64,000 bases of DNA from Halopenitus salinus (lineage in GTDB: Archaea > Halobacteriota > Halobacteria > Halobacteriales > Haloferacaceae). The DNA is taken from NCBI RefSeq assembly GCF_042662125.1, contig NZ_JBHSXL010000003.1, positions 248,001 through 312,000 on the forward strand. Reading direction: 5' to 3'. Position 1 is the first letter of the stretch, and each line of letters begins with the position of its first letter. The notes beneath the pieces were generated by a model, which worked only from the letters and a program-made list of their open reading frames with translations, made no database searches and was not told the DNA's origin. Positions 1-8,170 of the stretch are shown here, in pieces. Made by a program: the position numbers and the translations under genes.

Positions 1-1
1 G

Positions 2-298
2 GTCGAGACCGCGCTCGATTCGGTCGCACGCGACGGGATCGTCGTCCTCGTCGGGCTCGCCCCCGACGCCGAGGTACCGGTCTCGACGTACGATCTCGTT
101 CGCGGACAGATCGACGTCCGCGGGAGCTACCGGTTCGCGAACCAATACGACGACGCGATCGCGCTGCTCGAGGACGGTCGGATCGACGTCGGCGCGCTCG
201 TCGACTTCGCCGATCCGCTCTCGGAGATCGGGGAGGCGCTCGAACGCGCCAGCGATCCCGCGATCCTCAAAGGAATGGTGTCCGTCGGCGAGGAGTGA
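2..298 (+). CDS. zinc-dependent alcohol dehydrogenase (MDR family), C-terminal part
   Basis: The reading frame is open from the window edge to the TGA at 296-298, so only the last 98 residues are seen. Two segments resemble the end of medium-chain zinc dehydrogenases: VLVGLAPDAEVPVSTYDLVR, which follows the NAD-binding fold, and GSYRFANQYDDAIALLEDGR. The closest shape is the sorbitol/threonine dehydrogenase branch, which oxidises polyols or secondary alcohols with NAD(P). The zinc ligands and the glycine-rich loop lie upstream of the window, so the substrate cannot be judged. A UspA gene follows on the same strand after 49 nt with its own TATA-like box. Confidence 0.7.
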   Translation, partial: VETALDSVARDGIVVLVGLAPDAEVPVSTYDLVRGQIDVRGSYRFANQYDDAIALLEDGRIDVGALVDFADPLSEIGEALERASDPAILKGMVSVGEE

Positions 299-316
299 CC
301 CCGCCGCCCCGGAAAC

Positions 317-325
317 GTTTATGTA
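317..325 (+). promoter_or_regulatory. TATA-like box of the UspA gene
   Basis: The AT-rich GTTTATGTA ends 22 nt before the ATG at 348. That is the spacing expected for a leaderless haloarchaeal transcript. Confidence 0.4.
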
Positions 326-347
326 CCATGGGTGAGCCCCGATCCAC

Positions 348-776
348 ATGGTCATCCTCGCAGCGGTGAGCGAGTCCGAACAGTCGCGCGAGATCGCACT
401 CGAGGCCGACGCGTTGGCGGCGGCCTTCGACGACGAGGTCCACCTGATCCACGTCACCGACGAGTCCGAGTACACGAGGACCGTCGAGCGCCAGTCGGAG
501 TCACGACAGGAGGGCTCTGGGGACGTCGCCGAGGCCGCCGCGGCGGAGGCCGTCGAGGACTTCCTGGAGGAGCTCGACGCCGAGACGAAGGTCGTCTCGC
601 GGATCGGAACGCCGGGCAAGAAGATCGTCGAGTACGCCGACGAGGTCGACGCGAGATACCTCGTGATCGGGGGACGGAGTCGATCGCCGGTCGGCAAGGC
701 GCTCTTCGGGAGCGTCACGCAGTCCGTCCTGTTGAACACCGAACGGCCGGTCGTCACGATCACCGCGAGCGACTGA
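348..776 (+). CDS. universal stress protein, UspA family
   Basis: This 142-residue single-domain protein has the UspA fold. The N-terminus MVILAAVSESEQSREIALEA is the first strand and helix. The C-terminal part carries DARYLVIGGRSRSPVGKALFGSVTQSVL, of which GGRSRSPVGKALFGS matches the ATP-binding G-2x-G-9x-G(S/T) pattern. ATP-binding Usp proteins are cytoplasmic stress modulators whose specific targets are usually unknown. The ATG is chosen because the family N-terminus begins there and a TATA-like box lies just upstream. The gene sits between a dehydrogenase and the lut genes with no clear functional link. Confidence 0.88.
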   Translation: MVILAAVSESEQSREIALEADALAAAFDDEVHLIHVTDESEYTRTVERQSESRQEGSGDVAEAAAAEAVEDFLEELDAETKVVSRIGTPGKKIVEYADEVDARYLVIGGRSRSPVGKALFGSVTQSVLLNTERPVVTITASD

Positions 777-828
777 TCGGGCCCAGCGAAACGGGACGGT
801 GCGGCGGCGTCGATCCGCATACTGAAGC

Positions 829-836
829 TTTATTTA
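829..836 (+). promoter_or_regulatory. TATA box of the lut operon
   Basis: TTTATTTA lies 22 nt upstream of the lutC ATG, consistent with a leaderless start for the two-gene unit. Confidence 0.45.
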
Positions 837-858
837 CGAGAGAACCCACCACCGACGT

Positions 859-1368
859 ATGAGTGCCGTACAGCAGTTCCAACGATCGCTTTCGGAGCTT
901 CCGGACACGGTTTCGACCGTGACGACGCCGGAGGAGTTCCCGGACGCGCTCGAGTCCGCGATCGATCAGCCGGCGGTCGGCGCCGAGCTTCCCTTCGAGT
1001 CCGTCTCGCTCGAAGGAGCCAACGTCACGCTCGATCCCTCGCCGGACCAGCTCCGGGAGGCCGAGACCGGCGTCTCCGGCTCGCGGCTCGGCATCGCCTC
1101 GCTTGGAACCGTCGCGATCGAGTCGCTGCCGGGCGGCGACGAGTTCGTCTCGCTGTACCCGTCGACACACGTCGCCGTCGTGTTCGAATCCGACATCAGA
1201 ACCGACCTGAAGTCCGGGTTCGAGTGGCTCGACGAGGAGTTCGAGGACGGCAACCGCTCGTTCATCCTCGCGACCGGCCCGAGCGCGACCGGCGACATGG
1301 GGGCGCTCGTCCAGGGCGTCCACGGACCCGAACGAGTACACGTCATCATCATCCAGGACGATGAGTAA
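859..1368 (+). CDS. lutC: LUD-domain lactate utilisation protein LutC
   Basis: This 169-residue protein is a stand-alone LUD domain (DUF162/LutC). Typical stretches are SRLGIASLGTVAIES in the middle and the C-terminal GPSATGDMGALVQGVHGPE, close to the family's G-PS-T-DI-----GVHGP signature. LutC is part of the LutABC complex that oxidises L-lactate to pyruvate and passes electrons to the respiratory chain. The stop overlaps the next start by 8 nt, so translation with the LutA/LutB fusion is coupled. LUD proteins also occur with other 2-hydroxyacid oxidases, so the substrate is inferred from the partner gene. Confidence 0.88.
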   Translation: MSAVQQFQRSLSELPDTVSTVTTPEEFPDALESAIDQPAVGAELPFESVSLEGANVTLDPSPDQLREAETGVSGSRLGIASLGTVAIESLPGGDEFVSLYPSTHVAVVFESDIRTDLKSGFEWLDEEFEDGNRSFILATGPSATGDMGALVQGVHGPERVHVIIIQDDE

Positions 1369-3589
1369 CGCATCAGAGAAGCCGCACCTCGACGCGGACA
1401 GGATCCGGAGCCTGATGGAAAGCGAGGGCGACGGGATAAAGGAGAACACGAAACACCTCAACGCCCAGCGGTACGCCGCGATAGACGAGATGGGTCCCGA
1501 CGTCCACGAACAGTACCGCAGGCAGGCCCGCGAGATCAAGGAGGACGCCATCGAACGCCTCCCGGAGCTCATCGAGGAGACGAAGGAGGCAGTCGAGGCC
1601 AACGGCGGCACCGTCTACGTCGCCGACGACGCCGAGGACGCCAACGCGTACATCTCCGAGGTGATGGACGAGAAGGACGCGGAGTCGGTCGTGAAGTCGA
1701 AGTCGATGACGACCGAGGAGATCGACATGAACGAGGCGCTCGAGGAGGCCGACGTCGAGACCTGGGAGACGGATCTCGGCGAGTTCGTCATCCAGGTGGC
1801 GGAGGAGGCGCCCTCACACATCGTCGGTCCCTCGCTGCACCGCTCCCGTGAGGACATCACCGAGCTGTTCAACCACGAGTTCGACGTCGAGGAGTCGCTC
1901 GATACGCCCGAGAAGCTCACCGCCTTCGCACGCGAGTACCTCGGCGAGCGCATCGACGCGGCAGACGTCGGGATCACGGGCGCGAACTACGTGATGGCCG
2001 AAAGCGGAACGATCGCGCTCGTGACGAACGAGGGGAACGCCCGCAAGTGCGCCGCCATCCCGGACACCCACGTCGCGGTCGCCGGCATCGAGAAGATCAT
2101 CCCGAGCATTCGCGAGCTGCACCCCTTCGCCGAGCTCATCTCGCGGTCGGCGACCGGCCAGGAGATCCCCCAGTACCTCTCCATCCTGTCGCCCCCGGTC
2201 GATACGCCGACCATCGACTTCGAGAACCACGACGTGGAAGGGTTCGGCGGCGACGACGCCGACCGGGAGTTCCACCTCGTGCTCATCGACAACGGCCGCA
2301 CGGAGATGCGCGCGGACGACGAGCTTCGCGAGACGCTCTACTGCATCCGGTGTGGCGCGTGTGCGAACTCCTGTGCGAACTTCCAGTCGGTCGGCGGCCA
2401 CGCCTTCGGGGGGGAGACCTACACCGGCGGGATCGCGACGGGCTGGGAGGCCGGCGTCGAGGGGCTCGACGTCGCCGAGGAGTTCAACGACCTCTGTACC
2501 GGGTGTTCGCGCTGTGTGAACGCCTGCCCCGTGAAGATCGACATCCCGTGGATCAACACGGTGGTCCGCGACCGGATCAACCGCGGCAAGGATCCCGGCT
2601 TCGACGACCTCCTCGTCGACGGGTTGATCCCCGACGAGGAGGAGAGCGGCACGCCGCTTCGCAAGCGCTTCTTCGGCAACTTCGAGACGGCCGCGAAGCT
2701 CGGCAGCGCCACCGCGCCGATCTCGAACGCGATCGCCGGCTCCAGTCCCGCCCGCTCGATCATGGAGTCGGTGATCGGCGTCGATCGCCGCCGCGAGCTT
2801 CCCTCCTTCGAGCGAACCACGCTTCGAAAGTGGGCGAGCGCCCGCGAGTCCCCCGTCGAGAACCCCACGCGCCGGGTCGTGTTGTACCCGGACGTCTACA
2901 CGAACCACGTCCAGACCGAACGCGGGAAGGCCGCGGTTCGCGTCCTCGAGGCGCTCGGCTGTTCGGTCGAGATCCCGGACGTCGGCGGCTCCGGCCGCGC
3001 GCCGCTTTCACAGGGCATGATCGCGACCGCGACCGGAAAGGCCGAGGACGTCACGGAGACGCTTTTGCCCTACGTCGAGGACGACTACGACGTGGTCGTC
3101 GTCGAGCCGAGCGACATCGCGATGTTCCGCCGCGAGTACGAGCGGCTCGTTCCGGAGGCCGACCAACGGGCCCTCTCGGAGGGGAGCTACGAGATCCTGG
3201 AGTACGTCTACGGCCTCCTCGAGAACGGCGCCGAGCCGGAGAGCCTCTCGAGCGGCGACGGCGAGGAGGTGGCCTACCACAGCCACTGCCAGCAGCGGAC
3301 CCTCGGGCTCGAGACCTACACCGAGACGGTCCTCGATCGGCTCGGCTACGACGTCGTCACCTCGGACGTCGAGTGTTGTGGAATGGCCGGAAGCTTCGGC
3401 TACAAGGACGAGTACTACGAGTTGAGCATGGACGTCGGCGAGACGCTCGCCGAGCAGTTCTCCACGGACGAGACCCGCGATCGCACCGTGGTCGCGAGCG
3501 GGACCTCCTGTATGGAACAGCTCGACTCGCTGCTCTCGCGCGGGAACCGGCACCCGGTCGAGCTGCTGGATCCGACACGCACCGAGTAG
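1361..3589 (+). CDS. LutB-LutA fusion, iron-sulfur L-lactate dehydrogenase subunit
   Basis: This 742-residue protein joins what bacteria encode as LutB and LutA. Residues about 1-310 form a LUD domain (VGITGANYVMAESGTIALVT). Two ferredoxin-type cysteine clusters follow, CIRCGACANSC near residue 328 and CTGCSRCVNACP near 379. The C-terminal part (about 500-740) carries CCG-type heterodisulfide reductase motifs: HSHCQQRTLG near 640, VECCGMAGSFG near 670 and GTSCMEQL near 715. LutA/LutB carry the electron-transfer clusters for L-lactate oxidation to pyruvate at the membrane. The gene overlaps lutC, and no separate LutA or LutB gene is present. Glycolate oxidase iron-sulfur subunits share the CCG domain and are the main alternative. 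Confidence 0.87.
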   Translation: MSNASEKPHLDADRIRSLMESEGDGIKENTKHLNAQRYAAIDEMGPDVHEQYRRQAREIKEDAIERLPELIEETKEAVEANGGTVYVADDAEDANAYISEVMDEKDAESVVKSKSMTTEEIDMNEALEEADVETWETDLGEFVIQVAEEAPSHIVGPSLHRSREDITELFNHEFDVEESLDTPEKLTAFAREYLGERIDAADVGITGANYVMAESGTIALVTNEGNARKCAAIPDTHVAVAGIEKIIPSIRELHPFAELISRSATGQEIPQYLSILSPPVDTPTIDFENHDVEGFGGDDADREFHLVLIDNGRTEMRADDELRETLYCIRCGACANSCANFQSVGGHAFGGETYTGGIATGWEAGVEGLDVAEEFNDLCTGCSRCVNACPVKIDIPWINTVVRDRINRGKDPGFDDLLVDGLIPDEEESGTPLRKRFFGNFETAAKLGSATAPISNAIAGSSPARSIMESVIGVDRRRELPSFERTTLRKWASARESPVENPTRRVVLYPDVYTNHVQTERGKAAVRVLEALGCSVEIPDVGGSGRAPLSQGMIATATGKAEDVTETLLPYVEDDYDVVVVEPSDIAMFRREYERLVPEADQRALSEGSYEILEYVYGLLENGAEPESLSSGDGEEVAYHSHCQQRTLGLETYTETVLDRLGYDVVTSDVECCGMAGSFGYKDEYYELSMDVGETLAEQFSTDETRDRTVVASGTSCMEQLDSLLSRGNRHPVELLDPTRTE

Positions 3590-3653
3590 CGACGATCGCC
3601 GGCCTCGGGGGATCGACGACGATCCCCACCGGTTCTTACCGCGTCTCCTTCTT

Positions 3654-3687
3654 CACCACTTCTCCGTCCTCACCACTTCTCCGTCCT
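3654..3687. repeat. two tandem 17-bp repeats in a convergent intergenic gap
   Basis: CACCACTTCTCCGTCCT occurs twice in direct succession (3654-3670 and 3671-3687). The second copy runs into the stop codon of the symporter gene. It lies between the ends of the convergent lut and symporter genes. No role is apparent. Confidence 0.6.
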
Positions 3688-5243
3688 CACCGATCCTCGC
3701 CGACGTCGCCGGTTCCGGCCGCCGAAACGCCTTCGCCGGCTCGCTCGTCATCCCCCTTCGCGTCGAGCCGGCCGATCTCCCGAGCGAGCCGGTCGAACTC
3801 GAACGATCCCGCCGACAGCCGGGCGAACGCGAGCGTCGCGAGTCCGGAGACGGCGAACGCGCCGGCGAAGGCGGTCAGGTACAGCCCGTCGGGTGCCGGA
3901 AGCAGCGCGTCGAGGATCGGCACGGCTCGCAACGTCTCCCCGATCCCGAGCGGGAACGGGAAGTAGGCGGCGCCGACCGCGAGTCCGGCGACGGCGCTCG
4001 CCAGCGCGCCCCGCCCGCCGAGCGATCGCGAGTAGAGCCCGGCGACGAGCGGGATCGCGACCGCGGCACCGAGGAGGTCCGCGAACAGGAAGAGTTCGAG
4101 GACGCTTCGCGCCTCGAGGCTCACGAGGACGGCCGCGGCCGCGACGGCGACCGTGAGCCCCCGTGCGCCGAGACGGAGGGTCCGATCGTCGGGGTCATCG
4201 AGCAGCCGCGGCAGGTCGGCCGTGACCACGCTCGCCAGCGCGTTGAACAGGCTGTCGATGGAGCTCATCACGAGCAGCAACGCGAGCAGCACGACCGCCA
4301 GCAGGACCGGCTCGGGGACGGCGCTCTCGAGCAGGGTGAAGAAGGCGATCGCGGGGTTCTCCACGGCGACGTTGCCGACCGCCACCACGCCGAGCAGGGC
4401 GGCGACGGCGACGATGAGACCGTTCACGAGCGTCGCGTTCCGGAAGCTCCGGGTGACGGTCGCCGAGTCCTCGGCGGCGTAGATGCGCTGCCACCACGTC
4501 TGGTTGAGCAGCTCGGCACCGAGGACGGCGAGCGCGATCGCGATTCCGAACCGGAGTCCGGCCGGGGCGGTCGGATCCAGCAGGGCGGGGTCCGCGGCGG
4601 CGATCCCCTCGTGGACCGCGGCGGGACCGCCGAGCGCGAGGACCGACCCGACGACGGTGATCGCGAGAAGCGGGAGGACGACGACCGCCTGGATCGTGTC
4701 CGTGAAGATGCTCGCGCGCAGCCCGCCGTAGCCGGTGTAGATCAATACGAACCCGCCGACGAGGACTGCCGTCTGCCACTGGGGCACGCCGGCGACGAAC
4801 GAGAGCGCGAGCGAGATGCCGGTCAGCTCGGCGGCCACGAAGACGAACATGTAGGCGACGCTGACGACCAGGACGAACGCGTACATCGCCTCCCCGTAGC
4901 GGACGTAGGCGTACTCGGTGAGCGAGTGGCCCTCCGGGATCGCCTCCCGGATCCGCGGACCGATCGTGGCGTAGACCGCCATCGGCAGCGCCTCGCCCAC
5001 GCCGTAGCCGATCACGGCGGCGATCCCGAAGGCGGCCCCGGCCTCCGGCGCCGAAAGCAGGATCCACACGCCCATCACCGAGGCGACGAGGGTCGCGGTC
5101 GTCCGCCCCTCGCCGGCCGAATCACGGGCCGAGATGAGGTCCTCGACTGAGTCGACGTGCCCCCTGGAGGCCCGTATTCCGAGCAGCGTGAAGACGACGA
5201 GCGTCGCGACCGTGAGACCGAGCGCGGTCGCGGTCGTCACCAT
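3687..5243 (-). CDS. sodium/solute symporter (SSS family), candidate thiamine-pyrimidine (HMP) transporter
   Basis: The 518-residue protein is almost wholly hydrophobic, with about 13 membrane segments as expected for the SSS/LeuT fold. Examples are the PQWQTAVLVGGFVLIYTGYG region and LLALLLVMSSIDSLFNALAS, which resembles the conserved SSS segment with small polar residues for sodium. The C-terminal tail is hydrophilic and acidic. Its ATG overlaps the tenA2 stop by one base (TGATG), so it is co-translated with two TenA enzymes. ThiV, a predicted SSS-family transporter of the thiamine pyrimidine precursor, is reported in haloarchaea and some bacteria. That role fits the context but is inferred; pantothenate or proline transport cannot be excluded by sequence alone. 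Confidence 0.82.
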   Translation of the reverse strand: MVTTATALGLTVATLVVFTLLGIRASRGHVDSVEDLISARDSAGEGRTTATLVASVMGVWILLSAPEAGAAFGIAAVIGYGVGEALPMAVYATIGPRIREAIPEGHSLTEYAYVRYGEAMYAFVLVVSVAYMFVFVAAELTGISLALSFVAGVPQWQTAVLVGGFVLIYTGYGGLRASIFTDTIQAVVVLPLLAITVVGSVLALGGPAAVHEGIAAADPALLDPTAPAGLRFGIAIALAVLGAELLNQTWWQRIYAAEDSATVTRSFRNATLVNGLIVAVAALLGVVAVGNVAVENPAIAFFTLLESAVPEPVLLAVVLLALLLVMSSIDSLFNALASVVTADLPRLLDDPDDRTLRLGARGLTVAVAAAAVLVSLEARSVLELFLFADLLGAAVAIPLVAGLYSRSLGGRGALASAVAGLAVGAAYFPFPLGIGETLRAVPILDALLPAPDGLYLTAFAGAFAVSGLATLAFARLSAGSFEFDRLAREIGRLDAKGDDERAGEGVSAAGTGDVGEDR

Positions 5244-6019
5244 CAGTTCTCACCTCCCGAATCGGCGAGGGGGCCGCCCGGCGCCGTTCGACGTCCGTCC
5301 GGCGCCTCGAACGCCGCCTCGAAGAACGCGGCCTCGAGTTCGACGGTCCTGGAGAACAGGCGATCGAGGCGGCGGCGACGACGGGGCGAGACCGCGGCGC
5401 CGTGGCGATCGAGTTCGGAACGGAGCCACTCGACGAACGACTCGAACTCGGGGTTCGCGTGGAGGTCGACCCACTCCGCGAGGTAGAATCGGTCGGGCGT
5501 CGATCCCGACTCCCCGTCCGCGACCGACCGCGCCCACTCGAGGTAGATCCACTCCGCGGGAACCAACACGGCGAGCGTCTCCGCGTACCCGCCCTCCCGA
5601 CCGGCGCGCTCGAGGAGGTCCTCGAGAGCCAGCGTCGTCGGCGCGTGCGTCGGATCGCGGACGTCCGATTCGGGGACCGAAAGCGCCTCGAAGGAGCGCT
5701 CGAAGTAGTCGTTCTCCTCGTCGGTGAGCACGCCGAGGAACCCCACGAGCCGCGATCGAGCCGCCATCGTCGGCGCCGTCGCGACCGCGTGTCCGAAGGT
5801 GCCGACGAGCGTGTCGAGGAAGGCGTAGTCCTGCACCAGGTAGCGTCGAAAGACCTCGTCGTCGAGCTCACCGGCGCCGAGCTCCCGGACGAACCGGTTG
5901 TCGACCGCCGCGCTCCAGCCGGGCTCGGCGCGGTCCCGGAGCCACTCCGTGACCCTCGCGTCGGACCGATCGGCGGCGTACGCCTCGAAGGAGCCGTCGG
6001 AGGGGCTCAAAGCGACCAC
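5243..6019 (-). CDS. tenA: TenA-family protein lacking the active-site cysteine (TenA_E-like)
   Basis: The protein has about 258 residues with the all-helical TenA/heme-oxygenase-like fold. Signatures are FRRYLVQDYAFLDTLVGTFGHAVA, limited here to FRRYLVQDYAFLDT, and LVPAEWIYLEWA. Where canonical thiaminase II has the catalytic Cys (LLPCMWGF in its neighbour), this protein has Ala followed by Glu near residue 154. That resembles the TenA_E group, which salvages thiamine breakdown products. There is no in-frame ATG near the N-terminus. The start is either the GTG at 6019 or the TTG at 6010 that overlaps the tenA1 stop (TTGA). The gene lies second in a three-gene operon with tenA1 and the symporter. 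Confidence 0.82.
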   Translation of the reverse strand: MVALSPSDGSFEAYAADRSDARVTEWLRDRAEPGWSAAVDNRFVRELGAGELDDEVFRRYLVQDYAFLDTLVGTFGHAVATAPTMAARSRLVGFLGVLTDEENDYFERSFEALSVPESDVRDPTHAPTTLALEDLLERAGREGGYAETLAVLVPAEWIYLEWARSVADGESGSTPDRFYLAEWVDLHANPEFESFVEWLRSELDRHGAAVSPRRRRRLDRLFSRTVELEAAFFEAAFEAPDGRRTAPGGPLADSGGEN

Positions 6020-6672
6020 CCCTCGCGCCGCCAGGCGGCGTCCCAGAACCGGTACTCGTAGCGCGCGGAGGTGTGAAACAGCTCGCGATAGCGGTCCCGG
6101 TCGGACTCGCTCGCGTCGGCCGCCACCTCGTCCATCAACTCGAGACACCAGTCGGTCAGTTCGGTGAACTCCTCGCCGGCGTACGTCCGGATCCACTCGG
6201 CGTAGCGGTCGTCCGCGGGCATCCCGTCCTCGGCGAGACGGGTTCCGGTCTCGTTGAACCCCCACATGCACGGGAGGAGGGCGGCGACCAGATCCCCGAA
6301 CGTCCCCGTGGCCGCAACCCGGACGAGGAAGTCCGTGTATCCGCGGGTCGTCGGCGAGGGGTCGGTCGCCTCCAGATCCGCCGGCGAGAGGTCGAACTCG
6401 GCGGCGTAGGCGCGATGGAGGTCCATCTCGGTGTTGATCGTCGACTCGAGCAGCTCGGCGAAGGTGCCCATTCGATCCAGGTCGGGCGCCTTCGCGGCGC
6501 CGTGGGAGAACACGCGCGCGTACTCGATCAGATAGTAATAATCCTGTCGCACCCAGTACCGGAACGGCTCCTCCTCGAGCGTTCCCGCGCCCAGCGCCTC
6601 GACCATCGGATGATCGAGGATCGCCTCCCAGATCGGGTCGGCGATCGGCTCCAGGTCGGTCGTAAAGCCCAT
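6007..6672 (-). CDS. tenA: aminopyrimidine aminohydrolase / thiaminase II TenA (cysteine type)
   Basis: This 221-residue protein is a full-length TenA. It contains FRYWVRQDYYYLIEYARVF, the helix with the substrate-stacking tyrosines, and LLPCMWGFNETG with Cys135, the same position as the catalytic cysteine of Bacillus TenA. The C-terminal segment ends with helices bearing FHTSARYEYRFWDAAW. TenA hydrolyses aminomethyl-pyrimidine or thiamine to HMP, which re-enters thiamine synthesis. The ATG at 6672 is supported by a TATA box (6696-6703) at leaderless spacing. It is the first gene of the operon tenA1-tenA2-symporter. Confidence 0.92.
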   Translation of the reverse strand: MGFTTDLEPIADPIWEAILDHPMVEALGAGTLEEEPFRYWVRQDYYYLIEYARVFSHGAAKAPDLDRMGTFAELLESTINTEMDLHRAYAAEFDLSPADLEATDPSPTTRGYTDFLVRVAATGTFGDLVAALLPCMWGFNETGTRLAEDGMPADDRYAEWIRTYAGEEFTELTDWCLELMDEVAADASESDRDRYRELFHTSARYEYRFWDAAWRREGWSL

Positions 6673-6695
6673 GGGCGAGGGTCGGCGTTCCGCCG

Positions 6696-6703
6696 TTATA
6701 TAA
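6696..6703 (-). promoter_or_regulatory. TATA box of the tenA operon
   Basis: Reading the minus strand, TTATATAA lies 23 nt before the tenA1 ATG, the ideal position for a leaderless transcript. A palindrome abuts it on the upstream (BRE) side. Confidence 0.7.
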
Positions 6704-6705
6704 GT

Positions 6706-6716
6706 TGGTAATACCA
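6706..6716. promoter_or_regulatory. palindromic operator candidate between the tenA operon and the sugar-acid kinase
   Basis: TGGTAATACCA is a perfect inverted repeat (TGGTA/TACCA with one central base). It is 2 nt from the tenA TATA box and 62 nt upstream of the DUF1537 kinase ATG. The nine bases TTGGTAATA recur on the minus strand directly upstream of the gntP TATA box (12088-12096). A regulator binding site is inferred; which regulator and which gene it serves are unknown. Confidence 0.35.
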
Positions 6717-6778
6717 TCCGATGATTCCACTCGTTCCGATCCGGGGCAGTTTTGGGGCCGTCGCCGCTATCGGGGGGC

Positions 6779-8170
6779 ATGTATAACGCCGCGATCGTGG
6801 CGGACGACCTCACGGGCGCGATGGACACCGCCCACGGGTTCGCGGCCCGTGGCCATCGAACGGCGGTCCTCGCGTTGCCGGGGGACGTCGAGGGGTCGCT
6901 GGAGTCGGACGCGTCGGTCGTCGGGACCAACACGGACAGCCGATACGTCGACCGGGAGACGGCCGTCGAGGCGGTAAAGGAGGCCGTCCGGCGCGTTCCC
7001 GCGGAGGTCGTCTTCAAGAAGATCGACTCGACGCTTCGGGGCAACGTCGCCGCGGAGATCGACGCCGCCCTCACGGAAGCGGGCAGCGACCTCGCCGTCG
7101 TCGCGCCGGCGTTTCCGGGCGGCGGCCGGACCACCGAGGACGGGGTCCACCTGGTTGACGGAACGCCGGTGGCCGATACCGAATACGGCGCCGACGAGGG
7201 CGGCCCGACCGACTCGTCGATCCCCGTCCTCCTTTCCAGCCTCGATCGGCGGGTGGTGACGGTCGAGCTGGCGGTCGTCGAGGAGGGCGTCGACGCGGTT
7301 CGATCCGCGCTTCGAGAAGCGGTCGAGGGGGCGAACGAATCGTCCGAAACCGGACCCGGGGACGCCGACCGCGCGCACGGAGCCGTCGACCGCGCGCCGA
7401 TCGTCGTCGCCGACGCGCGCACGGACGGGGATCTCGCCACCATCGCGGAGGCGGCGGCCGATCTCGATACGCTCTACGTGGGGAGCAACGGGCTGGCCGA
7501 CCACGTGAGGGTCCCGGAATCGGGTCCGGCCTCGGACACGGTAGATACGGAGCCGACGGACGCACGGAGGTCGGGCGAGGAGCCGACGGACGAGGATGCG
7601 GCGAACGCGCGGGCCTCCAAGGATGCGGGCGCCCCGCTCGGAGTGATCGGGAGCATCAACTCCGCGACGCTCACGCAGCTGTCGAAGGTCCCGTCGGACG
7701 CGGTCTTCGAACTCGATCCCGTCGCGACCGTGACCGGAGAGGGAAACGACGGGACCGTTTCCGGGGCGCTCGCTCGGCTTCGCGCCGGCGAGAGCGCGGT
7801 GGTCACCGCCGCGGTCGATCGGGACGCGGTCGATCGGACCGTCGCGGCCGGCGCGGAACGCGGGCTCGACGGGAGCGAGGTGAGGCGTCGAGTCGCGGCG
7901 GAACTCGGCGAGACCGCGAGGCGGATTACGGCCGAGGAGCCCCCCTCCGGGGTGTTCCTCACCGGCGGCGACATAGCCGTCGCGGTTCTCCGGGCGCTCG
8001 ACGCGACGACGATCCGGCTCACGGGACGGGCCGTCGAGGCCGGGATCCCGATCGGTCGCCTCTCCGACGGAGTCGCGGCCGGAACGCCCGTGGTGACCAA
8101 GGCGGGCGGATTCGGCGGCGAAGCAACGATAGTTAACTGTCTGAACGCGTTAGACTCCAGCGATGAGTGA
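6779..8170 (+). CDS. DUF1537 four-carbon acid sugar kinase (OtnK/DtnK family)
   Basis: This 463-residue protein matches the DUF1537 kinase family. The N-terminal domain starts with AAIVADDLTGAMDTAHGFA and includes VVFKKIDSTLRGNVAAEID. The C-terminal nucleotide-binding domain ends with FLTGGDIAVAVLRAL and GTPVVTKAGGFGGEATIV. Proven members phosphorylate D-threonate, L-threonate, D-erythronate or related 3-oxo acids. The stop overlaps the next gene by 8 nt, and that gene is a PdxA2-type dehydrogenase. Together they form the known kinase/dehydrogenase pair that converts a tetronate to dihydroxyacetone phosphate. An acidic, low-complexity linker (about residues 255-285) separates the domains. The exact tetronate cannot be read from sequence. 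Confidence 0.88.
   Translation: MYNAAIVADDLTGAMDTAHGFAARGHRTAVLALPGDVEGSLESDASVVGTNTDSRYVDRETAVEAVKEAVRRVPAEVVFKKIDSTLRGNVAAEIDAALTEAGSDLAVVAPAFPGGGRTTEDGVHLVDGTPVADTEYGADEGGPTDSSIPVLLSSLDRRVVTVELAVVEEGVDAVRSALREAVEGANESSETGPGDADRAHGAVDRAPIVVADARTDGDLATIAEAAADLDTLYVGSNGLADHVRVPESGPASDTVDTEPTDARRSGEEPTDEDAANARASKDAGAPLGVIGSINSATLTQLSKVPSDAVFELDPVATVTGEGNDGTVSGALARLRAGESAVVTAAVDRDAVDRTVAAGAERGLDGSEVRRRVAAELGETARRITAEEPPSGVFLTGGDIAVAVLRALDATTIRLTGRAVEAGIPIGRLSDGVAAGTPVVTKAGGFGGEATIVNCLNALDSSDE

Noticed and set aside
2047..3966. Long plus-strand open frame over the lutAB gene
   Set aside because: It is an arginine/proline-rich shadow frame of the high-GC LutA/LutB gene, without any family motif.
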